Assembly (NCBI RefSeq): GCF_014698835.1
Contig: NZ_JACJTU010000008.1
Span: forward strand, 1-64,000
Length of the DNA stretch: 64,000 nt
Source of the DNA: Nostoc paludosum FACHB-159
GTDB lineage: Bacteria > Cyanobacteriota > Cyanobacteriia > Cyanobacteriales > Nostocaceae
Direction: 5' to 3'
Position 1 is the stretch's first letter. Each line of letters begins with the position of its first letter. The notes under the pieces were generated by a model. The model was given only the letters and a program-made list of their open reading frames with translations. It searched no databases and was not told the DNA's origin. This document shows, one piece after another, positions 1 to 9,479 of this stretch. A program made the position numbers and the translations under genes.

Positions 1-1
1 A

Positions 2-160
2 AAATCAGGCAGTTGGGCATTACCCCTCAGACATGAACGGATCACAAGTGGGGAAAGTCCAATTTCAAAAGCGATTTGGCAACTAAAACAGGTGTGTAAG
101 CATTTACTGAAATTTAGACTAAATGGGCTAAGTCAACAGAACAATAAGAGGTGTGATTGA
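2..160 (+). CDS. C-terminal end of an unidentified gene, cut by window start
   Basis: An open frame enters from the left edge and runs 52 codons to a TGA at 158-160. The visible tail is basic and helical in character (LRHERITSGESP, then LKQVCKHLLKF). I do not recognise the family. A transposase tail is possible given the repeat-rich setting, but nothing here proves it. It is followed at once by the Uma2 remnant, which suggests that this edge is a rearranged stretch. It could also be a chance open frame, since no start or upstream part is visible. Confidence 0.3.
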   Translation, partial: KSGSWALPLRHERITSGESPISKAIWQLKQVCKHLLKFRLNGLSQQNNKRCD

Positions 161-208
161 ATACAGTATCTTGTAAATAGAAGCTGAGAGAAAAAATATC
201 AACTCTGA

Positions 209-538
209 ATGGCATCTGATTTTGCAGTGGAATTATGCTCTGCTTCCGACAGCTTAAAAACTGTGCAAGCAAAGATGCAGGAATATATTGAGAACGGTGT
301 GCGTTTGGGTTGGCTAATTGACCCCCAGAACCAACAAGTAGAAATTTACCGCGCAGGACAGGATGTTGAGATTCTGCGATCGCCCACTAGTTTATCAGGA
401 GAGGATGTCTTACCTGGGTTTGTGTTAGATTTAGCACAGATTTTGAGCCAATTACTGTTTTTACGTCAAAATCGCTCCGCCCATCAACCGCTCATACCGA
501 TATTTCAATTCTTCTTTCATCAAATACCACCGCTCTAA
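209..538 (+). pseudogene. Uma2-family (DUF820) nuclease, N-terminally truncated remnant
   Basis: The frame opens directly after a TGA at 206-208 and matches only the C-terminal half of Uma2 proteins. It contains the motif region with VELCSASDSLKTVQAKM, then YIENGVRLGWLIDP, and the usual ending SGEDVLPGFVLDL. Uma2 proteins are restriction-endonuclease-fold (PD-(D/E)xK) proteins of about 190 residues, abundant in cyanobacteria. Here roughly the first 85 residues, including the first acidic active-site region, are absent. After residue 81 the frame reads on antisense to the end of recG, so the last ~28 residues are not native. The sequence is a decayed copy. The three fuller Uma2 genes lie at 27.3-30.6 kb. 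Confidence 0.65.
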
Positions 539-2947
539 AGTCACATCCATCTCTATAATTTTTTCAGCTGCTTGGCGTGCTAAAAGTAAAACTTCTTCAT
601 CTTCAACCAAACTCGCTAAGGTAAAATCCGGCACTCCAGATTGACGAGTTCCCAGTACTTGCCCTGGGCCGCGAAAACGCATATCCATTTCCGAGATGAA
701 AAAGCCATCTTGGGACTGTTCCAAAACCCTCAATCTTTGTTGAGCATCGGGATTTCGAGAACTGCTCATCAACAAACAGTAGGACTGAGCCGCACCACGA
801 CCAACACGCCCGCGTAATTGGTGCAGTTGCGATAACCCAAATCGCTCTGCATTTTCAATGAGCATAACTGTAGCATTGGGTACATCTACACCTACCTCAA
901 CAACAGTAGTTGAAACTAAAATCTGTGTTTCATTATCGCGAAATTTAGTAATCGCTTCGTCCTTTTCGGCTGAACTCATGCGACCGTGCAGCAGCCCTAC
1001 TTGAAAATCTGGAAAAACGCTTTCTTGTAACTTTTGATGCTCATCAACAGCCGATCGCAAATCTAATTTTTCTGATTCTTCCACCAACGGCAAAACCACA
1101 TAAACTTGTCTTCCTTGGGCAATTTCTCGACGCATCAGGTCGTAAGCATGGTTGCGTTGCTGACCTGATAGCATTGTTGTTTGAATCTTTTGCCGTCCTG
1201 GTGGTAACTCATCAATTTGGCTAACGTCTAAATCCCCGTGTATCGTCAGTGCTAAAGTTCGCGGAATCGGAGTGGCTGTCATAGTTAACACATGGGGTTG
1301 CTGCCCTTTTTGCTGTAAACGTGCCCGTTGTTCCACCCCAAAGCGATGCTGTTCGTCAATCACCACTAACCCCAAACGCTGGAAATTCACAGGGTCTTGA
1401 ATCAAAGCATGAGTTCCAACTAACAGCGGTAATTCACCCGTTTCTAACTGAGAATGTATTTGTCTGCGTTTAGCAGTTTTAGTAGAACCTGTCAGTAATT
1501 CCACTGGTAAATGCAGCAAGTTAAACCAACTAACTAACTTGCGATAATGTTGTTCTGCCAAAACTTCTGTGGGAGCCATCAGCGCCGCTTGGTAGCCAGA
1601 TTGAATTGCTGCCAGGATAGCCAGCACGGCAACCACAGTTTTACCGGAACCGACATCGCCCTGTACCAAACGATTCATTGGTGCGGGTTTTTGCAAGTCG
1701 TTAAGGATATCGTTGATGACTCGTTGCTGTGCCCCAGTGAGTTTAAATGGCAGTATTTCGTAGAATTTTTCTATCAGTTGGCCTCTTGGGGCAAGGATGG
1801 CCGCCTTTTGAATTGCCCTTGCTTGTTGTTGACGTTGCAGTAAACCGAGTTGCAGATAGAAAAATTCGTCAAAAACTAGGCGACGACGGGCGACTTGCAG
1901 AGTTTCGCCATCCTTAGGAAAGTGGATATTGGCGATCGCATCTTTCAATTCCATCAAAGCATATTTCTGCCGCAAACCACTTGGCAGAGGGTCTTTCAGG
2001 AGAGCCGCAGCAGGTAAAGCAGCAATTACCGCTTGTCGCACTGCATTCGCCACCACTCCCTCAGTCAACGCATAAATTGGTACCACACGCCCAATATTTA
2101 GCGACTCAATGGGATCTCCTGGATTTGCCAAAACCTCTAATTCTGGATTATCCAGCGTCAAGCCGTATTTACTTTCTTTTACCAACCCACACGCCGCAAC
2201 AATACTACCTACGGGATAACGGCGTTTTAAACTTTCTTGCCAACCGCGACTACTATAACGCGTACCTGCGTAAAAACGCCCAATTTTGATTTGACCGCTA
2301 TTATCTTTTACTAACAGTTCTAAAATTGATAATTTCTGATTTTTCGGGCTAGTAAAGCAGTTGCAACGCTTTACCGTCGCCACTATTGTCACCGTTTCAC
2401 CCGCCTGTAACTCACGGATATTCACCTGACGCGCATAGTCAATGTGGTCGCGGGGATAATAAAAAAGTAAATCACGGACGGTATACAAACCAAGACGTGC
2501 TAAGTTATCAGCTCTTTTAAAGCCTATTTCTGGTAAATCACTCAGTTTTTGCTCAATTTTCGGAGCAAGTCTCCTACTCACCTCAGCAACAATTGGAGTT
2601 GGGATATTTTGGATTTTGGACTTATAAGTTCTCCCTTGCTCCTCTGCTCCCCTGCTCCTCTGCTCCCCCTCGTCCTCCTGCTGTAGCTGGTGAAGATACC
2701 TACGAGTCTCTGCTACCAAGTCTTGCCTTTGTTCCAATGCCAAATGTGGATAACTAGCAAATTGCACCGCTAGCCCTTGCCAACGGCGGCGTTCGCTTTG
2801 GGGTAAGCCCGTGGGAAATTTTCCCAAAGTCAGGCTCAGAAATTCGCTGAAGCGGTATTGTCTGCCCATTAAATCTGTAAAGCCATGTTCGGCTTCTACT
2901 GCCAAGGCTTTATGCAATCGTATCCAATCTGGTTTTTCATTACTCAT
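461..2947 (-). CDS. recG: ATP-dependent DNA helicase RecG
   Basis: RecG is a superfamily 2 helicase that remodels stalled replication forks and Holliday junctions. The protein has 828 residues, against about 690 for E. coli RecG. The extra length is an N-terminal extension that I know from other cyanobacterial RecG proteins. An OB-fold wedge region lies around residues 165-270, followed by the helicase core: Walker A GDVGSGKT near residue 429, the DEQH box VVIDEQHRFG near 529, TATPIPRTLAL, and the late motif RGRVGRG. The C-terminal GPGQVLGTRQSGVPDF is a RecG hallmark. Residues about 91-110 (EDEGEQRSRGAEEQGR) are a low-complexity stretch encoded by a tandem GAGCAGAGGAGCAGG-like repeat and look like a late insertion. 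ATG start at 2947. The gene stands alone, followed upstream by a repeat-filled spacer. Confidence 0.97.
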   Translation of the reverse strand: MSNEKPDWIRLHKALAVEAEHGFTDLMGRQYRFSEFLSLTLGKFPTGLPQSERRRWQGLAVQFASYPHLALEQRQDLVAETRRYLHQLQQEDEGEQRSRGAEEQGRTYKSKIQNIPTPIVAEVSRRLAPKIEQKLSDLPEIGFKRADNLARLGLYTVRDLLFYYPRDHIDYARQVNIRELQAGETVTIVATVKRCNCFTSPKNQKLSILELLVKDNSGQIKIGRFYAGTRYSSRGWQESLKRRYPVGSIVAACGLVKESKYGLTLDNPELEVLANPGDPIESLNIGRVVPIYALTEGVVANAVRQAVIAALPAAALLKDPLPSGLRQKYALMELKDAIANIHFPKDGETLQVARRRLVFDEFFYLQLGLLQRQQQARAIQKAAILAPRGQLIEKFYEILPFKLTGAQQRVINDILNDLQKPAPMNRLVQGDVGSGKTVVAVLAILAAIQSGYQAALMAPTEVLAEQHYRKLVSWFNLLHLPVELLTGSTKTAKRRQIHSQLETGELPLLVGTHALIQDPVNFQRLGLVVIDEQHRFGVEQRARLQQKGQQPHVLTMTATPIPRTLALTIHGDLDVSQIDELPPGRQKIQTTMLSGQQRNHAYDLMRREIAQGRQVYVVLPLVEESEKLDLRSAVDEHQKLQESVFPDFQVGLLHGRMSSAEKDEAITKFRDNETQILVSTTVVEVGVDVPNATVMLIENAERFGLSQLHQLRGRVGRGAAQSYCLLMSSSRNPDAQQRLRVLEQSQDGFFISEMDMRFRGPGQVLGTRQSGVPDFTLASLVEDEEVLLLARQAAEKIIEMDVTLERWYLMKEELKYRYERLMGGAILT
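2624..2684. repeat. Low-complexity GAGCAGGGGAGCAGAG-type repeat inside recG
   Basis: On the minus strand the segment reads as near-tandem units of GAGCAGAGGAGCAGGGGA. This is the same purine-rich type that fills spacers elsewhere in the window (for example around 14160-14200). It stays in frame and encodes the charged, low-complexity stretch near RecG residues 91-110. Confidence 0.6.
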
Positions 2948-2954
2948 TGGTTAG

Positions 2955-3042
2955 TAGAGTTAGGAGTGAGGAGTTAGGAGCCAGGGGTTAAGAGTAAGAA
3001 GTTAGGAATAAATAACTCATAACTCATAATTCATAACTCATA
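2955..3042. repeat. Heptameric tandem repeats (GTTAGGA and CATAACT types)
   Basis: The spacer between recG and the next gene consists almost entirely of degenerate heptads: first GAGTTAGGAG-like units, then ATAACTC units repeated about five times. Such short tandemly repeated repetitive sequences are typical of Nostoc and Anabaena spacers. Confidence 0.7.
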
Positions 3043-3045
3043 ACT

Positions 3046-3906
3046 TTATTCAAACCAACTAGCACGCCAGGCAGCTTCAGCTTCAGCAACTGCTCTTTCT
3101 CGAAGTTTCTTTTGATACTCTCGTTCTAGCTTGTTTAGCTGAACTAAGATACCGCGGATCTGTCTGCGTACAGATGAGAGTGTAGGGTCAGCAAATTCAA
3201 TTTCCCCTAGCCGCAAATTAATAGCCATAATCTGCGTCAGACTAGAATCTTCTGACTGCTGCTCATTTTCAATTTCAATTATTAAATTTAATAAGTTAGG
3301 CGGCCCTGGCATTACCTCAGCAGACGCTTCTGATGCCGCCGCCGCCGCCGCTGCTAAAATCGGTTCTGGTAACTTTTTAGGTAATATCGCGGCTTTTTGT
3401 AATAAAACATTAGCATCATGGGAAACTTTTTTCAGTATCTCTTGGGTAACATCCTCTAAGTTCTGTTGCCATTTTGTCAATTCTATAGGACTAGAGGTGT
3501 CTGGAGATGAAGAGGATGAGGGGGACAAGGGAGATAAATAAGTCTTTTCTTCCTCATCTCCCCCTACTTCCTCATCTTCCTCATCCCCCTCTACTTCCTC
3601 ATCTTCCTCATCTACGCCAGTTTCTTCACTCTTCATAAAAGTAACCAGCTGCTCGGCTGCTACTTGAGCTAACTTGCGGATGGCTTGTTGCAATTGTTGG
3701 CGTTGATTCAATGACAAATGCAGGAAGTTTTCGGGATACCCTTGAGTACAAAGGTGATAAGTAGCTAGAATCAACTGTTTTTGTAAACTTACTCCCAAGG
3801 TGGCTAGATAACTAGCATAAGCGGTTTGTAGTTCTAGTGCGATCGCTCCAATCGCTTCTTTGAGTGCTGCAATATCCCGCTCAATTCGCTCGATTGCTCT
3901 TGCCAT
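3046..3906 (-). CDS. Conserved cyanobacterial hypothetical protein with acidic low-complexity insert
   Basis: A 286-residue soluble protein that I cannot name. No signal peptide or membrane segment is visible. Residues 1-87 are helical (RDIAALKEAIGAIALELQTAY, continuing beyond that). Residues about 90-137 are an acidic then serine-rich low-complexity run (repeats of DEEDEEVEGDEE, followed by SPLSPSSSSSP). An alanine-rich stretch follows near 185. The C-terminus is a coiled-coil-like helix (LVQLNKLEREYQKKLRERAV) ending in AAWRASWFE. The acidic insert is encoded by a GAGGAAGATGAGGAAG-like repeat, so the ancestral protein was probably about 50 residues shorter. ATG at 3906. It sits between recG and tsf, with no functional link visible. 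Confidence 0.75.
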   Translation of the reverse strand: MARAIERIERDIAALKEAIGAIALELQTAYASYLATLGVSLQKQLILATYHLCTQGYPENFLHLSLNQRQQLQQAIRKLAQVAAEQLVTFMKSEETGVDEEDEEVEGDEEDEEVGGDEEEKTYLSPLSPSSSSSPDTSSPIELTKWQQNLEDVTQEILKKVSHDANVLLQKAAILPKKLPEPILAAAAAAASEASAEVMPGPPNLLNLIIEIENEQQSEDSSLTQIMAINLRLGEIEFADPTLSSVRRQIRGILVQLNKLEREYQKKLRERAVAEAEAAWRASWFE

Positions 3907-4032
3907 AACTTCTCGCTCTTACCCATATCAACCATTAAATAGTACGAATGTACCTATTTATTTTAGAATAACTTTCCCAACCATTTTAAATTTTGAATTA
4001 TATGCGAAATTTCGCTGCTTTTTTAATAAAAT

Positions 4033-4059
4033 ACAGGTCAGGCTATTGGCTTGACCTGT
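4033..4059 (-). terminator. Probable terminator downstream of tsf
   Basis: ACAGGTCAGGC and GCTTGACCTGT form an 11-bp stem (one G-U wobble) around a 5-base loop. On the minus strand the stem is followed by ATTTTATT. It lies about 130 nt beyond the tsf stop codon. The stem is clear but the U-tract is interrupted, so this is a moderate call. Confidence 0.5.
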
Positions 4060-4191
4060 TCTTAAAGAAGTTAGGAGTTATGAATTGTGAGTTATGAATT
4101 ATCAAGCCAACTCGAAACTCTTTTACAGACGCTCAGACGCTCGAAAAGCGGCTTTTGGTAACAGTATAATGGCGTCTCTCCAAACTAAATA

Positions 4192-5136
4192 TTACTTAAC
4201 GCCCATTTGTGCGGCGACTTCTTCAGCAAAGTTGCTTTCTTGCTTTTCAATGCCTTCGCCTAGTACATAGCGGACAAAGCGATTGACTTGGATGTCTTCG
4301 CCTACTTGCCCTTTGACTTGCTTCAACAATTCTTCTACAGAAATACTTTGATCGCGAATATAAGGTTGATCTAGCAAAGTCAATTCTTTGAGGCGTTTGT
4401 CAATCCGTCCCTGAACAATCTTTTCTTTGATGTTATCTGGCTTGTTTGCCAAATCATCCTTGCCCATTTCAATATCTTTTTCTTTTTGGGCGACTTCGGC
4501 AGGAATTTGATCTAGGCTGACATACTCGACATTGGGGCAGGCTGCAACTTGCATGGCTGCGTTGCGCGCCAAGCTTTGGAATTCTTCTTTAGCAGCAGCT
4601 GAATCTGTTTGTGAACCCAACTCTACTAATACACCAACTCGACCGCCAGTGTGAATGTAGCTGTCCACGATCCCTTGCGTGCCTTCTGCTAGTGCAAAAG
4701 TGACAAACCGACGCAGTTGGATGTTTTCGCCAAGGGTGGCAATAGTTTGCTTGATGAATTCATCTACAGTCACGCTTTCATTTTCAATATAGGGTTGAGT
4801 TAGCAAAGACTCAACACTATCGGCTGTCACTGCTTGCTTAGCGAGGTTCTTGACTAAAGCTTTAAAAGCTTCGTTACGAGCCACAAAATCAGTTTGGCAG
4901 TTGACTTCTATGAGTACACCCACCCGGCCACCAGGTTGAATGTAGGTGTCTACTAGACCTTCTGCTGCAATGCGATCGCTTTTTTTACCCGCCGAAGTGA
5001 TGCCTTTTTTCCGTAGCCAGTCTGCGGCTTCTTCTATATTGCCATCAGTTTCTTTCAGCGCCTTTTTGCAGTCCATCATGCCAGCACCAGTTTTTTGGCG
5101 TAGCTCTTGGACGAGTTTTGCAGATATTTCCGCCAT
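4192..5136 (-). CDS. tsf: Translation elongation factor Ts
   Basis: EF-Ts exchanges GDP for GTP on EF-Tu. The N-terminus is the canonical UBA-like domain ([19 protein letters not shown] near residues 9-27). The two core subdomains follow, with the signature [16 protein letters not shown]-type stretch near 79-95. A second, divergent copy of that motif, [16 protein letters not shown], lies near 172, and each core half has its own GGRVGVL segment. The 314-residue length is normal for cyanobacterial EF-Ts. ATG at 5136. It lies directly downstream of rpsB on the same strand with a 250-nt gap, the usual rpsB-tsf order, so co-transcription is likely. Confidence 0.98.
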   Translation of the reverse strand: MAEISAKLVQELRQKTGAGMMDCKKALKETDGNIEEAADWLRKKGITSAGKKSDRIAAEGLVDTYIQPGGRVGVLIEVNCQTDFVARNEAFKALVKNLAKQAVTADSVESLLTQPYIENESVTVDEFIKQTIATLGENIQLRRFVTFALAEGTQGIVDSYIHTGGRVGVLVELGSQTDSAAAKEEFQSLARNAAMQVAACPNVEYVSLDQIPAEVAQKEKDIEMGKDDLANKPDNIKEKIVQGRIDKRLKELTLLDQPYIRDQSISVEELLKQVKGQVGEDIQVNRFVRYVLGEGIEKQESNFAEEVAAQMGVK

Positions 5137-5279
5137 GTTCCCTCAATTCCTAAACTTGACCTCGAATTGTAATCGCTCACCGAATTTAGTGCTGAGTGCT
5201 GAGTTTTGAGTGTTCATATCAAATTGGCATAAAAAGTATTTTTTGAAATTCTTGGAAAAACTTTCTAGCAAAGGTTTTT

Positions 5280-5308
5280 AATCCAAAATCCAAAATCCAA
5301 AATTGATA
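5280..5308. repeat. ATCCAAA heptad repeat in the rpsB-tsf spacer
   Basis: Three to four tandem ATCCAAA units lie between rpsB and tsf. This is a typical cyanobacterial short tandem repeat. No promoter or terminator is evident beside it. Confidence 0.6.
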
Positions 5309-5386
5309 TAAGTTATCAAGACTCAGCACTATCCAATTTGCTGAGTATCTCTATCTTACTCAGCAGTTTAGCCTAACTATCAAATA

Positions 5387-6184
5387 CTATTCTTCTTCTT
5401 CGTCGTCATCCGGAATCAAGGTGTCAGTGTAGTCGCTTTCCTCGTATTCTTCGTCATACTCAGTGCCGTCGTAATCCTCGTAATCTTCTTCGACATCAAG
5501 TTGACCGTGACGACCTTCATAAATGGCATCTGCCAATTTTCCGACTATCAGCTTAATCGATCTGATGGCATCGTCGTTTGCGGGGATGGGGATGTCAACT
5601 ACATCCGGGTCGCAGTTTGTATCCAGCATGGACACAATGGGAATGTTGAGTTTTTGGCACTCTTGAACAGCGTTATATTCCCGACGCTGGTCTACAATCA
5701 CCACGATATCGGGCACTTTTCGCATTGTTTTAATGCCGCCCAAATATTTTTGCAACTTCGCCATTTCCCGACGCAGCATGGACGCTTCTTTTTTGGGCAA
5801 TAAATCCAGTGCGCCGCTTTCTTCCCGCCGTTCCAAATCTTTGAGGCGGTCTACCCGTGTTTTAATGGTTGCCCAGTTGGTGAGCATTCCGCCCAACCAG
5901 CGCTGGTTAATGTAATGGGAACCGCAACGGCTGGCTTCTTGAGCAATAATTCCAGCAGCTTGCCGTTTTGTGCCGACGAAAAGAAATTTCTTTCCTTGCT
6001 CTGCCTGCGATCGCATATAAGTATAAGCGTCTTCCATCAACTGGGCAGTCTGCACCAAGTCGATAATATGTACACCATTGCGAGAGGTGTAAATATAAGG
6101 CGACATTTTTGGGTTCCAACGCCGGGTCTGATGCCCAAAGTGAACCCCTGACTCCATCATTTGAGCCAATGAAACAACTGGCAT
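5387..6184 (-). CDS. rpsB: 30S ribosomal protein S2
   Basis: Ribosomal protein S2 is part of the small-subunit head and is needed for S1 binding and initiation. Family signatures are plain: the start [54 protein letters not shown], and [17 protein letters not shown]. Length is 265 residues. The last ~40 residues form a strongly acidic tail ([18 protein letters not shown]), which I regard as a common variable extension in cyanobacterial S2. ATG at 6184. It is the first gene of the rpsB-tsf pair. Confidence 0.98.
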   Translation of the reverse strand: MPVVSLAQMMESGVHFGHQTRRWNPKMSPYIYTSRNGVHIIDLVQTAQLMEDAYTYMRSQAEQGKKFLFVGTKRQAAGIIAQEASRCGSHYINQRWLGGMLTNWATIKTRVDRLKDLERREESGALDLLPKKEASMLRREMAKLQKYLGGIKTMRKVPDIVVIVDQRREYNAVQECQKLNIPIVSMLDTNCDPDVVDIPIPANDDAIRSIKLIVGKLADAIYEGRHGQLDVEEDYEDYDGTEYDEEYEESDYTDTLIPDDDEEEE

Positions 6185-6306
6185 ATATTTTTAACTCCGA
6201 TTCGGGTTAAACCTCCATCCAAGCGTATTTTCCAATTGGAAAACACCCGAATTCTTAGATGTGCGAGATTAGTCAACCATACTAGGTTAGCATATTCGGG
6301 AAAGTT

Positions 6307-6386
6307 AGGGCATTGGGCATTGGGCAATGGGCATTGGTAATTACTCATCTCCCTCATCCCCATACCCTATGCCCCACGCCCAATTA
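6307..6386. repeat. GGGCATT/GCCCAAT heptad repeat block
   Basis: Tandem GGGCATT units (6307-6337) are followed by CTCATCTCCC and CCCATACCCTATGCCC sequence running up to the stop codon of the next minus-strand gene. The two halves are roughly complementary and could fold into a long imperfect hairpin. Confidence 0.6.
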
Positions 6387-7433
6387 TGCAAACTCGATAG
6401 TCTCAACAAACCCTAAAATATTTTCCTTGATATATTCGGCTTCTTCTTCGATGGAATCGGGTGTTTCGCCGTTGAGAAAGCTGTGCTGGCTGCTAACTAT
6501 ATACAAAAATTCGCCACTGATAAAAGCCAGTAGCCCTCGATACGCATCTAATCTGACGGCAGTTCCATTATTTTCTTGCTTGGAAATCGTTGAACCTTTT
6601 GGCATATCAACTAATGCATAGTAAGCCCCAGACAAAGTATCTTCTAGATATTCGATATATTCTACGGTAGCATTTGGTACGTTAGCTAAAATCGCTTGGG
6701 GCACGTACTTGTCTACTAAAATTGATTGTAAATATTTTTGTTGTCCAACCGACTCCAGTTCCTCTAACTGTTCCGCAGGAAAAGGATAATAGTCAATTCT
6801 CAACAAAGTGCCAATGTCATCAGAAAAGCCCACTACTCCTTCCTGGCTTTGAATTCTACCGCCATTTTCGGGATCGACTGGAACCGATACTGTAAAATTA
6901 CCTAATGGAGATTTATAAGTCTGTTGACTATATTCATCTATAATTACTGTTTCATCTTCGTCATCTGCATATTCCTCCTCTTCTGCTTCTTCAAAGGCTG
7001 CAATTACCTCTTTAATAATTTCCTCTGCTTCTTCATCTTCAAGTTCCAAGGCTGTTTGTAGCTTTTTGAGGTAGCCTTGTTTTTGTTTGGGAATGGCAAG
7101 TTCATCGTCTAAAAGCACTATCACCCCGGCGGCGAAACCATCAAGCACTAATTCATCGGAGAGAGAAATTTTAGCGGTATTAAATAAGGCACCAAGTCCT
7201 TCGTCTTCTGCAATACCTATGAGTCGATCTACGATTTCGACAATTTCATCTTCTGAGTATTCTTCAAAAACCTCGAATTCCCAAAGGATACCTGCTAAAC
7301 TTTCTGCATCGACATCTTCAACGGATAAATCAGCGATCGCTGTTACAGTTGCGATGGCCGCTACGGCTTCCTCTGGACTTAGCGATTCCTCTGATGTCTC
7401 GGATGAGTTAAAAATCTTGTCATATTTGCTCAT
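6384..7433 (-). CDS. TerB-like domain protein with C-terminal acidic/unknown domain
   Basis: An acidic protein of about 349 residues. The ATG at 7433 (MSKYDKIF) is preferred over an upstream TTG. Residues 1-150 resemble the helical TerB (tellurite-resistance-like) domain found in many cyanobacterial proteins (SPEEAVAAIATVTAIADL, AESLAGILWEFEVF, KQGYLKKLQTALEL). An acidic linker follows (EEAEEEEYADDEDETV). The C-terminal 180 residues (YKSPLGNFTVSVPVDPENGG onward) form a beta-rich domain that I cannot name. Signal peptide and membrane segments are absent. TerB-like domains are associated with membrane stress responses, but a role in this protein is unproven. It is a single gene upstream of rpsB, in the same direction. 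Confidence 0.75.
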   Translation of the reverse strand: MSKYDKIFNSSETSEESLSPEEAVAAIATVTAIADLSVEDVDAESLAGILWEFEVFEEYSEDEIVEIVDRLIGIAEDEGLGALFNTAKISLSDELVLDGFAAGVIVLLDDELAIPKQKQGYLKKLQTALELEDEEAEEIIKEVIAAFEEAEEEEYADDEDETVIIDEYSQQTYKSPLGNFTVSVPVDPENGGRIQSQEGVVGFSDDIGTLLRIDYYPFPAEQLEELESVGQQKYLQSILVDKYVPQAILANVPNATVEYIEYLEDTLSGAYYALVDMPKGSTISKQENNGTAVRLDAYRGLLAFISGEFLYIVSSQHSFLNGETPDSIEEEAEYIKENILGFVETIEFA

Positions 7434-7712
7434 AATTGTTACCAGAATCAATTGCTTTATAGTAATAACAGTTTGAAAGTGACAATGGTCAGTTTAGCAA
7501 TGGAGTGAATCTCCAAAAGAAAAACTTCAGTAATACGCGGATTACAACAATGTAGAATTTGAGATTTGCGATTAAAAGTCTTTAGCAAAAGCCTGTTGAG
7601 TGGAATTTGCTCAAACTCCATTACTAGAAAATCCCCCTACCAGGGATGAAAAATATTTCTCCTCCTCTATTCCGTACAGACGCTATAATTGCGTCTCTAG
7701 CCACTTTCTTTT

Positions 7713-8948
7713 TTATTCCTCATCCTGATTCGCTACATACAGGAAGCGTTCGGCAATGTTTTCGTAAAAACTTGTATCAAACCAGTAACCTTGGTGTCCT
7801 TGGTCACCCCAAGATGCTTCATATTTCATTTCAACGTTATCTAGGTTTTCATAGTAATCTAGGTGACCGCTAATTGGATCTTTGAGATGGTAGTAATTGA
7901 CCCAACGAACTCGATCGAGTTTGCATTCAACTGGACTTTTGATTGAGTATTGATTTTTTTGTGCAAATTCTGGTTTCACCCGAAAGGAGTTGAGGTGTTC
8001 TAAAATCCGCTGCCTAATATACTGTCCTTCCTGTGCTACCTCTCGGAAGAAAAAGGCGATTTTATCTAGTGGCGAACCAAAGGTAATTAACCCTTTAATT
8101 TTATCCAATGAAAGATTTTTATTCTTGTCTTGAGAAAGACTGGCTTCAATACACAGAAGGTTTAATGTGTCGTAAGCTATACAGCTACCAAGAGAATGTC
8201 CAGCTATTATTACTTGGTCGTAATTTGCTTGTTTATCTTTAAGAATTGCTTTCAATAATGTTAAAGATTCCCTCAGTATTTGCTGACGAATTATTTTATA
8301 GGGCGATTTTTGATCGGTGGTACTGTAGATGGTGATATCCCCAATAAAATCAACTAATGGAGGAGTTACAATTTGTTTACTTAACTGCCAAGCTGACTGG
8401 AGAAAACGACCTTTGAGAAATGGCCCTGCCAAAAACAGAATTAGCCAAACTGCCATTCGTAATACTGGATATAAAAAGTTAAATATCCGCAGTAATATAG
8501 TCAGCGATCGCAGGCGATATGTAAAAAAAGTTTTTCTATTTCTGTTAGCCAAAAGGCTATCTAATAGAGGTTGGTTTTCCTTACGGTTATAAAACTTAAT
8601 TGTACCATCTAAAGTTTGTTCTGCCCATTGCAATATCTCTGGTACGGTAATTTTCTTTTCTGTATAAGTTGACCAGTAGTATTCGTGAACATCAATTAGC
8701 CAATCTTCATTACTATCAGTTGATTTCAATCTCACAAAGCTTTCTGTCCAAAGAGATCCGCTTGATAGTCTGCGTTTAGCAATTAGATGTTCTAGGTTGA
8801 AAGCAAAACTTTGCTTATCAAAATAATTAATAAAATTATGGGTGAAAAAGTCTACAGTTTCATAAGGATTTTGTTCGCCAATACCGTGGATGAATAAAAA
8901 TGCTGTGCGACCTTTGAGCAATCTTGGCTTTTTTTGTTTATCTGTCAT
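7713..8948 (-). CDS. Putative alpha/beta-hydrolase (lipase-like) with a hydrophobic hairpin
   Basis: A 411-residue protein beginning with an alpha/beta-hydrolase-type strand and oxyanion loop (AFLFIHGIGEQNPYE near residues 16-30). The nucleophile elbow GHSLGS lies near residues 248-253 (VIIAGHSLGSCIAYDTL), preceding a GSPLDK strand as in lipases and PGAP1-like hydrolases. A strongly hydrophobic segment around residues 140-175 (LYPVLRMAVWLILFLAG) suggests membrane attachment or a lid. A late His (GHLDYYEN near 362) could complete the triad. The substrate is unknown. ATG at 8948. The gene is isolated, with a 530-nt AT-rich spacer upstream. Confidence 0.65.
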   Translation of the reverse strand: MTDKQKKPRLLKGRTAFLFIHGIGEQNPYETVDFFTHNFINYFDKQSFAFNLEHLIAKRRLSSGSLWTESFVRLKSTDSNEDWLIDVHEYYWSTYTEKKITVPEILQWAEQTLDGTIKFYNRKENQPLLDSLLANRNRKTFFTYRLRSLTILLRIFNFLYPVLRMAVWLILFLAGPFLKGRFLQSAWQLSKQIVTPPLVDFIGDITIYSTTDQKSPYKIIRQQILRESLTLLKAILKDKQANYDQVIIAGHSLGSCIAYDTLNLLCIEASLSQDKNKNLSLDKIKGLITFGSPLDKIAFFFREVAQEGQYIRQRILEHLNSFRVKPEFAQKNQYSIKSPVECKLDRVRWVNYYHLKDPISGHLDYYENLDNVEMKYEASWGDQGHQGYWFDTSFYENIAERFLYVANQDEE

Positions 8949-9479
8949 ACGTGATTACCATTTTGATAGTCAATACTTTGGTTTTTCTAGTTATCATGAC
9001 CTAGCTGTTGTCACTAAATAATTATTGTTGTCATAATTCCTAGATAACCAAAGTTATATATTTTCGATTAATTCTTATTTACTTTATTACTTAATTAAAA
9101 AATATCGAAGATAATTAGTTATTTTTTAAACAATTAATTTCGCTTAATTTATGTGTGAGCCTCAACAAGTATGCGACAGAATGTGCATACTTTAGTCGAT
9201 CGCAAGCCAGTCTCAGTATTTACCGTAAGCTAATTGACTAGATTCTTGCTAATATTAATTTTTGTTAAAATACAATGACCGTTAACAGCTGCTATATTTT
9301 TTTATTTTTATCCTCTAGCAGATGAATTATATCTACGGATAGAATTATAAACTAGCTAGCGATAGATACATACACCGTGGGCGGGATGTCACAATACCGA
9401 CGTTTGCACTTACACAAGATATTCAAAATACTTACTGTTGAGTATACAAACGTAAATTCCCCGAAATTTTGAGTCTTTT
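8949..9479. other. AT-rich intergenic region between divergent genes
   Basis: This 531-nt spacer separates the divergently read hydrolase and amylase genes, so both promoters should lie here. TTAAAATAC near 9264 could be a -10 element on the plus strand, but it is not near a recognisable -35. I see no coding sequence and no clear operator. Confidence 0.5.

Noticed and set aside
1-160. Definite transposase call for the truncated frame at the left edge
   Set aside because: Only 52 codons are visible, with no catalytic motif or terminal inverted repeat; only an unidentified partial frame can be supported.
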